Below, in pieces: positions 12,601 to 25,574 of a DNA stretch of 64,000 bases (its first letter is position 1; each line of letters opens with the position of its first letter). The notes under the pieces were generated by a model, which saw only the letters and a program-made list of their open reading frames with translations, made no database searches and was not told where the DNA came from. The position numbers and the translations under genes are program-made. The DNA lies in contig WBMV01002681.1 in NCBI GenBank assembly GCA_013396655.1, forward strand, positions 620,001-684,000, given 5' to 3'. The stretch comes from Campylorhamphus procurvoides. Lineage: Eukaryota; Chordata; Aves; Passeriformes; Dendrocolaptidae.

Positions 12601-15600
12601 TACAGAATAAAAAGAGGTCTCTGCTTGACTGCACTGATGCACTGAGTAGTAAAAAGAGAGGCATGAGATGGGTAGAGACTGGTGCAGGAACAAAATGAAA
12701 ACAAAAAGACAACCCGTGACAGTCGGAGGCCTCTTTGTGTACATGTTCATGTTTTTGCACTGCAGAGGTTAAGTTTTGCAGGCTAGTTTGCATAAGAAGA
12801 AAGAAAGAACTTTTCAAACCTTTATGGTGAGCTGCTCTCCAGTGGCTGCGTGGGCGAAGGCTGTGATTGCACTTGCGGCTCCCTGTCATAGCAAAGCACT
12901 TGTAATTTTTCCAAAATCCTCAGCCATGCTGCTTTGATGGTTGGTTTCCTTGGCAAAGGGTGCTTGAAAAGCAGAGCTATTTGTAAGCTGTTTCCTACGT
13001 TGCAGGGCTTGAAGAAAGAAATGTCTCCGTTTAAAGTTTACTTTACACTTAAAAATTTACTACACTTTTGAACTGTCCTTAAACAGCTTAGAATCATAAC
13101 ACAAACAATGTACTGACTGCGTAACACACAAGATGGTGTCTACAGACACAAGCAATGTACTTCAAACTCAAAACTAATTACCAGCTTTCTTATCTGTATT
13201 TTTCTTGTAAGTATATCTCTGCATACTTTGGTAGCTTGTGAATATTATTGTGTTCATAGTTATTCTTCCATGCAATTTCTTAAATACAGGAGGTGAACTT
13301 CTTAAAAGATAAATAAATTTTTAAATTCACAAAAGTGCCCCTCTGACAAAATTGAAGTTATTTGAATATATAACAAAATCACAATAGTTCTTGTGAGGTT
13401 TTAAAGGTAGCGGACTGAGGAGGATGAGGATTGTTTGGATATTGTTACTTTGCTTTCAGACAACCCCCAGGGTGTCCCCATCCATACTGTGTCATGAATC
13501 TCTGCTTTAGTTTGAGTAATCTCAATTATCCAAAAGCAGTGCACTGGGGAAGTGAACTTTACTTCAGAATCAAAACAGAGGATAAAAATAATCTGTGCTT
13601 TTTTCCAGAGCTATTTCTTGCCCTTTATTTCAGCTGATTGCTTCTATTTTCACTTAAAGCCTTTAGCGTCAGCTGTGCTATTTCTCCTGTGAAGAAATAG
13701 CCACGAAAAAACTAGATTAGATCTTTACATTTTTAAAAATATATCTAAAATTCTTATTCTACTATGTCTTTTAAGTTATATTCCAAGCCATGTAAAAAAA
13801 ATTCTATTATACAACCTAATGACATAGCTGTGGCTTGGAGCACTTTTTCTGCACCATGTTCTCTCACTTTTCTTCTTGATATTCTGGAATCTGTTATAAT
13901 GATGAGAATATCTAGATAGGGTGGGCTTCTACTCCTCTCAAATCAATATCAAGTTAGAAAAAGGTCTTATGGCTTTTCAGCTTATTTCCCAACTAGTCAG
14001 ATGCATTGTCATGTTTCAAATGAAACCGAATTTTATGTCCCAATGTGGGAGTTAGCACTAATAGGGAAGTTAAACAAGATGACATCATCATAGGCTATTT
14101 CAGACTTATTCTTCCTTAACACCTCTTTTTGTCTAAGGGGCTTCCAAATAGGTTAGGGAAACAGGTGGGTACAAAGCTGATAAGGTAACTATCAAGTGAG
14201 TAGGAATTAATCGCTCTCTGTCCCACTGGAAGGATGTGCTCATTGAAGATTTTCATTGATCTTTGGTACAGAGATGGTTCTGTATTTAAACAAGGAACAA
14301 CAGAACAAATCTTATATTTACTGAACTGTCCAGTGGTTGCAAGTGAGTAGTAGGTACAACCTTTTTGGAGGATTTGTAATTCAAAATATCTTAGTAAACT
14401 GGAGAAATAATAGTAATTGGTAGTAGTAGCAGAATCATTATTAGTATTATTATTGAAATTTTTGTCTTATTTTGTCTTTTAAATATGTGCAAAGTTCTGC
14501 CCTTGGTAGAAATCATCAAATGTGGAAACGCAGGTTGTGGAATTACTCTTAAATAGTACTAGTTCCTGAGAAAAGGATCCTGCTGACTGTGAATTATAAC
14601 CAAATGTGAACCAAAAATCTGAAACTGCTATTAAACAAAACACTGTAGAATTGGATAAAGGAACATAATTTATAATGCATTCAGTGTAACCTGTCTATTC
14701 TACCTACTACTACGGTATTAGTAACACCTGGGTAAGCTTACGGAGTGCTTTCACCCTTGTTTTCTTTTGTATTCTATTTTGTATGAAAAATTAATGTGAC
14801 TCTAGCATAATTTCTGAATTTACTTAGATAAAACTAACCAGAAGAGAGGAAAAAAAATACAGCTAGGATAAGGTAACTTTTTTTCACTTTAAACAGCAAG
14901 TTTGATGAAACAGTAGTTTGATGAAAATCTGCTCTATTGAATAGTAATTATGAAATCTGATACAATTGAGAAATTTCAGTGTTATGGAAGAAAAAGAACA
15001 TATACACAAGTCTTGTAGTGCACATAGCATTTGTTTACTGTGTGTGTAAAGGCTAATTGAAATTTTGCCTCTGACAAAGACACAAAGTGATTTTTTGCAG
15101 TTTGATATTTCGAATAACATCATAATTGCAACTTAATCCAACATATTATATTACCACCTGCCAAATTCTCATGTTTGCTGTAATTTACTTTTTAGCAGTT
15201 TTGTTCCAATATTTTCAGCTCAAGCATGTGAATATATGGTAGCTATAAAGGTTCAGGTTTTAAGAAATGGAGTATAATGACATGGGTTCTCTAAAATAAT
15301 TCAAGGATGAAGAATTTACAGTAGCAATGTGTGAACTCAATACAGAATAGCTGTTGCATACTGAAAGTGGGTTAGCTAGCTTTCTCCACTTGTAAAATGT
15401 ATTGGGAGTGTTGTTGTACTATATAGGTATAATGTAAGATTTAGTCCACATTGCTGCACAGTTCTTTAAGGATAAAAATAAGAAAAAAAATGGTTAAAAT
15501 TGGGAACTAAGTTGCAGAAGGAAGTGAAACATAGAACTACATCAGATATGTCAATGAAAAAACACAGAAAATTTTGTGAAAAGAATTATATTGCAATGTC

Positions 15601-17139
15601 TGTTTGTTCTCCCAAAAATATATGATACTAAAGAGCTGAAAAAAGTGGCCTGCATATGCTTGCCAACCAGAAGTAAAATCTGTTCTCTAATGCATGGCTT
15701 GCTCATGCACTGCCATATTTTATCCTTTCTTCCTTAGCTAATGATATATAGGTGTGTCAGTAAACTAACAAGGTTTTCTTAGAAGAGGCAGAAGGTTTTC
15801 TCTTTTAATGAAATATATAAATAAAACAAATTCAACTGCAAAACCTATGCCAACCTGAAAATTATTTCACAATCAAATAAAGGCCAAAAATTATTTTCAG
15901 TTATTCTTTTGACTAAACTTTAAAACATTTGTAACAAGTGAGTAATTATCCTCTGAAGCACAGATGGACATAGGCAAGCCTGTATGTGCATGGACAGAAT
16001 CCATCCTTATAGATCCCCCAGTATAAGCTTGTAAATGTTCAGGAGGAAACCATACATCACTTCAGTAATACTTAGTGAAGAAAATGGGGAAAACAGACTG
16101 GGATTAGACCAATTCGTACAAATGATCCTTTGCTTTCTCTTGAGGGCTAAAGAAAGACAGCACGTATTTCAGTTTGTTTACTGACGTTAGAACTCCCCAG
16201 TGGCTTTTCATCAACACATTCCCAGTTTGCATCTTCTACAGAAGTTTCACACAAGTGTCAACCCCAGCTAGTGGCTTTGGAAAGGGGGTAGTAAGAAGCG
16301 AAGACAAATTCTTGAGCAGTAGTAGGCTGCTGTCCAATTTTGTTTCTAGAGTCTTACTGAATTATTTTATGCCCTTTCAGTTCCTTTGCTGCAGGAATAG
16401 ATCAAATCACTTGACACCACTTTGCTGATGCTTAATTAAATCAAATTAGAAGTCTTAGGGTTTTGTTGTCATGCTGGGGGGGGGAAGGAGGGGGGTTATT
16501 AGTACTTGTTGCGTGTTACTGTTAATTTCCTAGAGAGTTGCAGATAGAAACTAGTAGTTCCACTGGTTAACCCAAGGGGAGAGGAAAGAAAAAAAATTAA
16601 AACATATCTGTGTTAGGATCAGTGAGTCAGAAAATTTTACTCTAATTGAAATAATTGCATTCAAAGAAAACATACCTATGCTCTTAGAGAATAGGATGTG
16701 TTTTCTGTCTTGAAACATCAAGAGGAACATATGAAGTCAATATGCAGGTAAAGGAAAATGTTAAAAGGGAAAGAGGTAGTGACTTTTACTTCCTTAGGGC
16801 TAGCCTAACTTCAGATTTTCTTGGGTAGTGTATTTGCTTTCAGAATAACAAAAACAATCCTACGCAGTGGAAAAATTCTATTCGATTATCTCTTCTCCAT
16901 AATTAATCTGGTACCAACCCTACCTCTTACTGAGGAAATCAAGTCCTCATGGTTTTAGCTGAATCTGCTCCATTTCAGTAGTGAGGTCACAGAAGCAACA
17001 TATATATATCCTAAATACTACATTTTCACATGCATAACCAAAGGAATTAAAGGGATGAGAGTTTGCTATGGGGCTCTTACAAGAATGGCAACAGCACTTT
17101 ATAAGGGACACTAGAATGAAAGAACAAGATTATAGCATG
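9677..17139. other. Long unassigned AT-rich stretch
   Basis: No gene or clear transposon was recognised. The longest open frame outside LTRs is at 12368-12889 on the minus strand (173 codons; Cys-, His-, Ser- and Leu-rich, no recognised domain), with a nested smaller frame. A 117-codon frame at 10177-10530 (+) also has no recognised domain. Simple repeats include an AAAC-rich run near 10000-10040, an interrupted TAG/TTA triplet repeat at 14408-14457 and a G-run patch at 16476-16496. Confidence 0.5.
14408..14457. repeat. Interrupted TAG/TAT triplet microsatellite
   Basis: A series of tag, tat and tta triplets with interruptions. It has decayed and no coding frame is associated with it. Confidence 0.7.
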
Positions 17140-17145
17140 CTAGAT

Positions 17146-17633
17146 TGCTGCGTGCTGTAGGGAAGGAAGGAAAACGTCCCAGCCGATGGTAGGGTGAAGG
17201 CTAGAACTGATTTATTCAGGGAGCATGGGACTTATATAGGGTCAGGGAGAAGCTTGGAAAGTGGGAGGAGTTAGGGGGCGGATCGCGGCAAGTAGGGGAA
17301 GGGCTAATAGGGAAGGAGGAGAATACAGATGGGGCGTGGCTAACTTCACATGATGACGCTGGGTTAGCATCATAAGCCAGCCAATGAGAAAATAGGGAAT
17401 ACACAGGCAATGGGAAACCGGTCACCGGGTAACCACCACCAATCACAATACAGCATACAAATACAGGAGGAATGACTATCTATCTAATACAGTAAATCTC
17501 TATCTATCTTACAAAACATCCTTTAGAACATGAGCTTCTGAGTTCTGAGATAGCTGTCAGTTTCTGGTGTTCACTTGCTTGAAACTGTTCATCCTGGTTG
17601 TTTTGGCAGCTTTTGAGACAGTGTTCTCCTACA
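17146..17633 (-). mobile_element. Solo LTR, ERVK-type family, copy 1 (488 bp)
   Basis: The boundaries are well supported. The + strand begins TGCTGCG and ends CTCCTACA, and the exact hexamer ctagat flanks both sides (17140-17145 and 17634-17639). A perfect 6-bp target-site duplication is the class II (ERVK) signature. On the minus strand a TATA box (in 17231-17240) precedes an AATAAA signal (17211-17216), so the LTR reads leftwards. It is homologous along its length to the LTR at 58089-58521, sharing blocks such as 'gagcatgggacttatatagg' and 'caccaccaatcacaatacag'. It is about 55 bp longer, partly through an expanded CTAT-rich patch near 17477-17515. The open frame at 17216-17446 (-) is incidental. 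Confidence 0.92.
17211..17240 (-). promoter_or_regulatory. LTR core promoter and poly(A) signal, copy 1
   Basis: Read on the minus strand, a TATATAAG box at about 17231-17240 is followed by AATAAA at 17211-17216. The same pair occurs in the sister LTR. It is the relic viral U3/R signal; present activity cannot be judged from sequence. Confidence 0.6.
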
Positions 17634-17639
17634 CTAGAT

Positions 17640-20600
17640 AGCAATTTCTTTTTTGTTCTTATTGTTAATACAAAAGAGTTAAACTGCCTATTTTTTGGTT
17701 TAAATGTTAAAATTTGTTTGTGTTTAGAAATGTGCTAATTACAATTATCATTAACGTTTGGTAAGAAATCAAATGAAAGAAAATACAGAAATCATATAAA
17801 GAATTTATTATGCTTACCTGATCCATAAGTGGAAAGATAATATTTTAAAAGCTCAATCTCTAATTAAAAATGTCTAATTATCATCTTGGGTAAATTGTTG
17901 AAAACTTCATTGCTGCCTCTTATAATGATACCCGTTTCTAAGATAACATAAAGTTTCAGCCTTTGTGTTTTGTAAATTCTTCTGGTCTTCGAAGACCCTT
18001 TTGCTGTCAACAATCCGGTTTCTTTCCCAATTCAGGAAATTTAATACAGCTTAAGCATATTATTTCAATTTGAAATACCATTTCTGTTGAACTACTTTTA
18101 CCTACTTAATTTCAATGTACAGTCACTATTCAGTAGTACATATGTTGGGTTTTTTTTCCTTGCATGTGCTTGAGAACATACTTACATGCCTGTTCCTAGG
18201 CTTCTGGAATATTACTCAAATACCTAAAGCTAGCCACACATGCAAGTGCGTTGATTTTGTGATAGCTGGATTCTGCAGAATATGGAGATTTTCAGAGATA
18301 TTGGTGGAAGTTGAAACACTTAATCATGAAAGATCTAATTCACACACAATTATTTAACTGTAAAAACTAAAAATTATGCCATAAAGTGATATTTCTAGGT
18401 ATAGAATGACTGTATGTTTTCTGACAAAATTTAGAAAGAAAATATTCCTAAATTTTTTTTGCTTTGCTGATTCCTACTTTAATTTTCAACTAATTAAAAC
18501 ATGACCAGTTGTTATAAACCAGTATGGCAATAAGGCCATTTCCACTAAGGAAATGACTCATTAAAAATTAAGGGAAATTAAACAATGAAAACCATTATGA
18601 TAGTTTTTTCATTTTCTGCTCAGAGAGAAAGAACTAGAGTATGTGAAATAAGTACATAACTCTCACCAAGGTAGTAAGGGATGCATTGTAAGTCTTATTT
18701 CCTAGAAACAAGGCACCCTTTCTCTTTTCCTGTGCAGGCATTTATACTTGTATCAAGCTAGAATGATGACACAAAAGTAGAGACAGAAATTTCAGAGATT
18801 TCTAAAATGATCTCAAGGAATGCAATAATAAGGTTCCAATGGTGGTGCTCTCTTGGTCAGAACTGTGTGTACCAGGCACAACTGTGCTCAGAGGTGCCAG
18901 GAGGGAACCCTGCCTATGGGCAGTCACATTTAGGGTAAGGTTTAAGGCTGCTGCTCAGGCCTCTCTGGCAACAGGGCAGAGTAGAGGTGGTGACATAGTG
19001 TGGCAATTCGGTCACCCTCTGTAGTTGTCTCCTTTTGCACTGGGAGCCCATCTGGCTTTTAGAGGAATATGAAGGAAGGAAGAAAGAGAGGAAAGAATAC
19101 CTATTCCTCCCTACTGTCTTGGAGAGCATGCCTTACCAATCTCTGGACCACAGACAATATTACCAGGATACACACCTTCCTGATATTGTCCTGACCCAGA
19201 AGGCCACCAAATTACTCCCTTACTGCATTGTGATATAATGTATAAATGTGATTAAGATATAGTGCAAAGGAGATACTGTACTCAGCATGAAATAAAATTA
19301 CATTAGAGACAAGTAAGAAATCTTGCTAATTAACTACAGTTTCCTTAAGTGTTGTTTGCTAATACATAAATGAGCAAGGAGAAAAACTGTGCAGAGGAAG
19401 GATGCTGGAAATGGTGGTAACTGGCATACCTGGTAATGGAATTTCTCCCTATTTAATAAGCATGCTCTGTAGTATCAAACAAGCTACTGCTGTTTTTCAC
19501 TGATAAACACAGGGCTGAGTTATAAATCGTTCGGAATGACAGATAACAGTATTTATTCAGGAAATGTCTCAAGAAATCTAGATGCAGCTGAAGAGATATG
19601 AGGATGCCAAGGGAGGAGAGTTAAGAAGTGAATATAATGCTGTGACAGTGTTAAACTATTTTTTTTCTCAATTTTGTTTCCAAGAATGTTTCACATTTCA
19701 AATCATGTAATTGACAAATCACTATAAATAGTAGGAACTTTCAGGAAAATAATTACTTGAATCCGGTGTTTACTGTAATAGAGATCGGTACCAACATTTT
19801 TAGAGCAAAGAGTCAATTTTACTAGCTGGGTAGGCAGTTTAATTCTTTCAAGCCCTGTACTATCTAGAAATGCAAATCAGTGATGGAGAACATGGTGACT
19901 CAGAATTCTATTCCATTTAAAGGCGTGCAAGAACTAGGAAGCCTTAAGGTACTATGCCGTAAATACTACTTCAATAGCAATCCAAAGACAAACTGTATCC
20001 ATGTTTCTGAAATGCAAAGGAAAAAAAAATTTGGGCGGTAAAGAATCAAATCCCTAAGGGTGCTCTCCATTTGCCTTCTAGGACAGCAGAAGCATCTGGA
20101 CTGTACTTGTCTGGAATAGTAGAAAAAAGAAAGCTGGATGAAAGAGAAAATTAGAGACCAGAAGTTCCAGGATTGTAGCCAATTTTGTATTATAGTCAGG
20201 GGTTGTGATTCTAAGATTAGTGTGCCTCCAGGACAGTTTTCCAAACAGAAACACTGGGGAAATTAGGAGGAATTAGCTGAAGGTGTGAAGTTAGATTGCA
20301 ATGCATTACGTCTGAATGCCCATTCTTTTTCAGAAGCATGGCCTTGAGCTATTTTAGTCTAGTGAACCTTTGTATGAAATAAACAGCAGCACAAGAATTG
20401 CATAATACAGTTCAGTTCACACTTTCAGTTAGTTCATTTCAACTTCCCTAAATATCCTTTTGCAGAGGGATCCAAATTCTTGGTCAGTGATATCATTATG
20501 TCATGCAGGAGAGCAAAGAAGGAAAAGCAACAAATCCAGCTAAAAGTGTTCAAGGTTTAGTAGGGAACAAACTGAAATCTCTAAAGGTGTTGAAGATTTG

Positions 20601-23600
20601 ACAATATAAGTGTTTCCCCACTTTATACATTAAAAATGAAAAAAAAAGTCCCCCAAATCCCACGTAATTGCTAAGCGTTTAAGAATTTATTGCCTCTCAG
20701 GGCTTTAGTGTCCTTTACTAAAGAAACTAAAGCACAGTATCACAAAAAGCATCCTGAGTCATTGACTGAGGTGTGGTTACTTCTATTGTTTCTTCTCCTG
20801 GGGTGCTGGACTCACATCCAAACATGTCTCATTGTAGCAGTCAGTTCACAGAACTCAGTTAATTTAATTCCAAAGAAGTGACTATAGTCACTCTTTCACT
20901 GAGTATGAAAATATCATACATGATATAATAATATTTTTTTCAAGAAAATACATGTTTTTTTCCACCATCTAATCTTCTTAAGCTCTTTCCAAAGTCAAAA
21001 CTGTTTTGAATTTTTTTACAGTTACTATGAAGCCAGTTATTTTAAATTATCATTTTTTTTACCAGAAAAGAGAAACTATTTGCAGCCGTAGATTTATAAC
21101 AGTGTTTGCGTTCTACATTTTGAAGAATATGCTATACCATGCTGCAGAAAGTATGAGCCCATTAGGCAACATCCATTTCCATAGCTTTATGGAAATCTTT
21201 TCTGTAATCCTTTATTCAAGGGAATTTAAAGCTACTAAGCAGCAGTTTCACTCTGAAAACCAATACAATTAGAAAGTAAATGCTGAAGTCTGTACTGTTT
21301 CCAGCAAAAAAATATACTCAAGACATCTTAAAGTAATCTGCTAACCAAGTGCCTAATCAATATTTTAAAATACCTATAAATAACCTGGTATTTGGTCTTG
21401 CGATGATTAGGAGGCCACATTTTAATTTTTTCTTTTTAATTATGGAAGTTACATTTCTATTTGAAAAAAGTTAACAGAAAGTAAGGTAAAGTTTCTAAAT
21501 AAATTGACATGACCCATGCTTGTAAAAGCTCTTATTCTTCTTTTTCTGAATTTGCACTCTATGATGTCTCTCAGACATCTAAACATTGCATTCATATGGA
21601 CAGGGGTCAAGACAACGGCCAGAAGCCCAAAATTAGGCATCTAGTGTGTCTCTTCACCAGATTTGTTCTTCAGGGGAGAAACTAACAGGACCATTGCAAA
21701 TCCTACCCCAGATTTTTGAATAGCTATTGTTGCTGAGAAATACCTACCACTTTTCCTACCACTTGTATGGAAGAGAAGATCCCTTATCCTTCCTGGCTGA
21801 TGCAGTAGTAGTAGTCAGAGCAGAGCTGTTGGTATTCCCATTCTCCTGCTGCAAAAGTTTTTCTCTCTTGTTTTTACCCTTTTCTTAAGGAGCTTAAGAT
21901 CACATTGTTTATGTATTAATGCATTTTCTTTATTTTAAGCTTCACTCTATGATATTTTCTTCCAGAACTGTCAAACCACTAATTTTCTTTAGTGAGTCAT
22001 TTGTTACACATGTAAATAATGTTTCATAGGATGAATTCAACATTAAAAGAATGCAAAAAACCCTCTTTTCAAAATTATTAAATAGCCAGTAATTTTCTAA
22101 ACAGCGCTAAGCTATCAGTGCAGTCATCATCATGGAAAATTTATTGTTTGGGTCTCCTAGAAAGAGGCATTTAAAACTGTTTTACTCTCCTCTACATACA
22201 TTCCAGCTTTTTGCATTTAGTTTCCCTAAATATGTCCATATATTCAAGCTATTGTAAACTCACATATAAAGGTATTTCAGCAGCTTTTGGTTTTCCACCT
22301 ACATCTGAGACAGTAACAGAGCACACTAGATTCTTAATAACCATACTTCTAGAAATTCTATATATTTCTTTTTTTCTTTATTTTTTCAAGTCTTCCATTG
22401 TATTTGAAAGGCACTGTGCCTTTCGCGTTGCAAAATCAAATTCCTGAAGTGTAAGGAGATAAAGAAAATGGTGAGTACAACAAAGTGAACACACTCTCTC
22501 TGTCTCAATTTGTGTTATAAATGCTTCAGAAAAACACACAGGTATTTTTTTAAGAGGTAGACAATTTCTTGTTTGGGATATGACTATATCCCATCAGTGC
22601 CTACCTTTATATTTCAGTTTAGATAGTGGGGGCATGATCATGCCATATCATTCCAGATAACAGTCCCTAGAAAAACCTAAAGGAAGCTCTATTCAAATAA
22701 TAGATGTTTTGATTCAGTGGCTGATCCAGAGATGTTGCACAGTGAAGAAGGAAAAGATTGCAATTATATTTGAGGTTTCTTTTCAGGTTGAGTCATAATG
22801 CTTGCTTTTATTTGTGTAATTTCTAATATACTTCAGGAGTTAAAAGCAGTCTAGAAACAAAAACATATTTAAGTTGAAATACTTCCTAATGAAAACATCA
22901 AATGAAAAAATAATTATTTTAAACTCACCTTCTTCACTTGTTCCTTTTTTTTTTTAACTTTTTTATTTAGCTTTGAATTTGCTGAAACCATAGCCAAATT
23001 CAGGATATTGCACTTCTTAGGAAATTTTTAATTCCAAGTTGTTTTGCTCAGGTCTATTGAAAACTGCTTCTAGAGTTAGAAGTTAGTTGGGTGAATCATC
23101 CAAAGACTAAAAGTTGAAACTGTCTGTACTTCCCTCCATTATGAATTCAGTGACATACATAATATCATGTATTACTGAAATGGGCGTATGGTGATGGACT
23201 CCTAAATAATGCTGACATTATCCCATTTTGCAACATGCACTTTTTTCCTACATTTGCACTGTAATTCTCAGTAGTCAAGAACAATAAGTCAAACTATTTT
23301 TCCCAAGTTCACACTGATTTTTATCATCTACTCTTTCTTACAGCCAAGAAATACCTATGAGTAAGTGCTAAATGTTCAGCATTTCAGAAGGAAAATATTG
23401 TCATTGAAGCAGATGCTTCAGGAGCCTTAAACATTTCCTGAAAGTGTTGCCACTCCCCACAGGATAAATAAAAGCTTTACAAACCAACTATTTCTTTGAA
23501 ATGAATATGACTACCAGTATTATTTTCTGTGCAACACACTAAAATAAAATTACCTTCTATATGGAATGAGTCATCAGTGTACAGAGGGGATTTATTCCTT

Positions 23601-24150
23601 CAAACCAAGTGTTCTGTTACAATCATAAAAATGGCTCCAATGTTCATTAGCCTGTTTATGTGAACATCTGATGAATTGCTTCCATCACATCAACCTTTCT
23701 ACAACGGCTTTAGTATTTATTTAATGTGCTGGGGTCTGTCCAATTTCATAAGGGTATGAGAAAGTCCTAGAATGTGAGACCCTATGAGTAACATTTAGAA
23801 ACTTTAATTGAAATGAAACCTATGAACTAACCCTTCACTGCAATGGCATTAATTATACATCACATTCTTATGATGTATTACTGTGATTAATTTCTGCTAT
23901 GGGTGCTAGGTACTTATTAGTTGCAACCCATTAAAACAATGTGGCTTTCACAGAAATATATAATATTTAATTAACTGAAAAATGAGTACGCTATGTTTTG
24001 GGTTTTTTTACAGAATTAAGCGTAGAGTGATGCAAAGCATTATAAAAAATTGAATGGAAGCTCAAATTATGAATTAGAGAGCTGAAACATTATGTAAGAA
24101 GAAAAAAGCTTAGAATATAAAGGCAATAAAGAAATAGTATAATGTTTTGT
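17640..24150. other. Long unassigned AT-rich stretch
   Basis: No gene or clear transposon was recognised. A 19-bp palindrome is centred at 22415. It sits inside an interval (22391-22471) that has a strong pyrimidine-rich acceptor and a gtgagt donor, but all three frames hit stops, so it could at most be a non-coding or terminal exon. Other open frames are under 95 codons. Confidence 0.5.
22406..22424. repeat. 19-bp perfect palindrome
   Basis: The sequence GAAAGGCAC-T-GTGCCTTTC forms two 9-bp perfect arms around a single base. It is too tight to be a natural RNA hairpin but is conspicuous in otherwise AT-rich DNA. Confidence 0.9.
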
Positions 24151-25241
24151 CACTGTTGTAATAGGCGTGAAGCGATGAGTGATTTCAGCAATTAATTTTA
24201 TTTATTGATATAAAACAATTAGTAATTTCATTTATTAAAGTAAATGGAAAATAAAAAAATTAGTGATCTTTATTAGGGTGATTTTAGCTCTGTGATTCTC
24301 AGCTCCAACGCCAGCTCTTTTGGAGGGTAAGCCCAATAGGCAACAGCCCTAGGGCCGGGCGATGTGTGGCCAGTCCCCGCTGACACACACTTGCCCTGAG
24401 GTGACAGCCCTGAGGCTGGACGAGGTGACCTGACCCGATCCACACTCGCACTGGCTGAGGGCCAAGGCGCTCCTTTTATCCAGTTCTGGCTGTGTAAGCC
24501 ACGCCCATCTGAGCATGCTCCGTAGCGTCCAGCTATTGCATCATCCTCCTTGCGAAATTATAGTTAAGTTCTCAGCTAGGTCCGACTGAATTAATTAAGG
24601 AGGGGGGCATCATGATCTCGGGGTTTTCTCGCTTTTGGAGTGATTATGGAGGTCTCATCTGGTGTTGGAGTTTTTATAGAAGCAGCATATGTCCTCTCCA
24701 CGCTGTGTTCCCTTTAAGATGATAGTTCAAAGGTGCCGAGTGCTCTTGCTGCTTTTAACACTGTACAGAGGCTGCTGGCATTGTGATTTTCTTGCCGCCT
24801 GTAGATCAAGATGAGCTAGGGCTGCAGTTAGTATGTGCTCCTGAACGGGACAGAGGGATCTAAGGTGCTGGCAGGAATTTGGATTTTTGGAACTGGAAGC
24901 TGGACTTGATGAGCAACAACTAAGGGTTTGGGGTGTTTTTACTGGTTTCAGGGCTGTGGGTTCTTTTTGGGGGGGCTTTGGAGTGTTTTGTCGGTGTTTG
25001 TACTGTGTTAAGAAAGAGGAGAAACTTTAAAAATGTGCTGTGTGTTTTGGGGGAGGGGAAGAGGCATGGCACCCGGCCGCATGGTTTTTAGCTGCACTTA
25101 AGAAAGAAAGGAGTCACTTTACTGTCCCCAAGCATCTTTAAAGAAAGCTTTTTCTTGCAAGGTTTTCGGGCTGCTAAGAAATTCCCGGGGGGTGCTGCTT
25201 AGCCTTTGTGGGGGGATAGGGGACCGCGGCTCCTGTCCTAG

Positions 25242-25574
25242 CTACCCCCTGAGGCTTGCTAAAGAAAAAAAAACTTCGGTTGGGAATTGGTTTATTTCGC
25301 TGAAAACTGGGGGGGTGTGTGGAGGCTTTTGGGGACAGGAGGGGGTCTCAGCCAGCCAGAGCAGGGGGGGGAAGGGGAAGGTACAGGAGGGGGTCCCAGC
25401 CAGCCGGAGCAGGGGGGGGAAAGGGGAGGGTGTCTGGAGTTGCCGGGAAAAAGGGAGGTTTGGCTTTGGTGCTGCTTTTTCTTTCTTTCTTTTTCTTAAA
25501 GAAAGAAAACTTTTTAACTTAATAACTTTGCCCTGGCATTCGTCAGGAATTGGGGATTGAGAATCAATGTCCAT
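25242..25574 (-). pseudogene. Proline-rich open frame inside LTR-derived block, function unknown
   Basis: The frame is 110 codons with a Met start. A short basic/lysine-rich part near residues 27-35 (RKRKKEK type) is followed by a Pro/Ser/Leu-rich tail in which a peptide of about 16 residues is repeated (PPLLRLAGTPSC and PPLLWLAETPSC). It lies in the same orientation as the inferred LTR. It might be a relic of a retroviral leader or gag-type region, but no matrix, capsid or zinc-knuckle motif is seen. The G/C-rich composition alone could keep this frame open. Competing + frames over the same bases are equally open. Confidence 0.2.
25336..25431. repeat. 48-bp G-rich tandem duplication (two units)
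   Basis: Two adjacent units (25336-25383 and 25384-25431) share 'caggagggggtc' and 'agccagcc' blocks and eight-base G runs, with a few substitutions. In the minus frame this doubles a proline-rich peptide of about 16 residues. The G runs on the + strand could form a quadruplex. Confidence 0.85.

Noticed and set aside
25192..25560. Gly-rich + frames over the G-rich tandem duplication
   Set aside because: Low-complexity G runs keep several frames open at once on both strands; glycine richness follows from composition.
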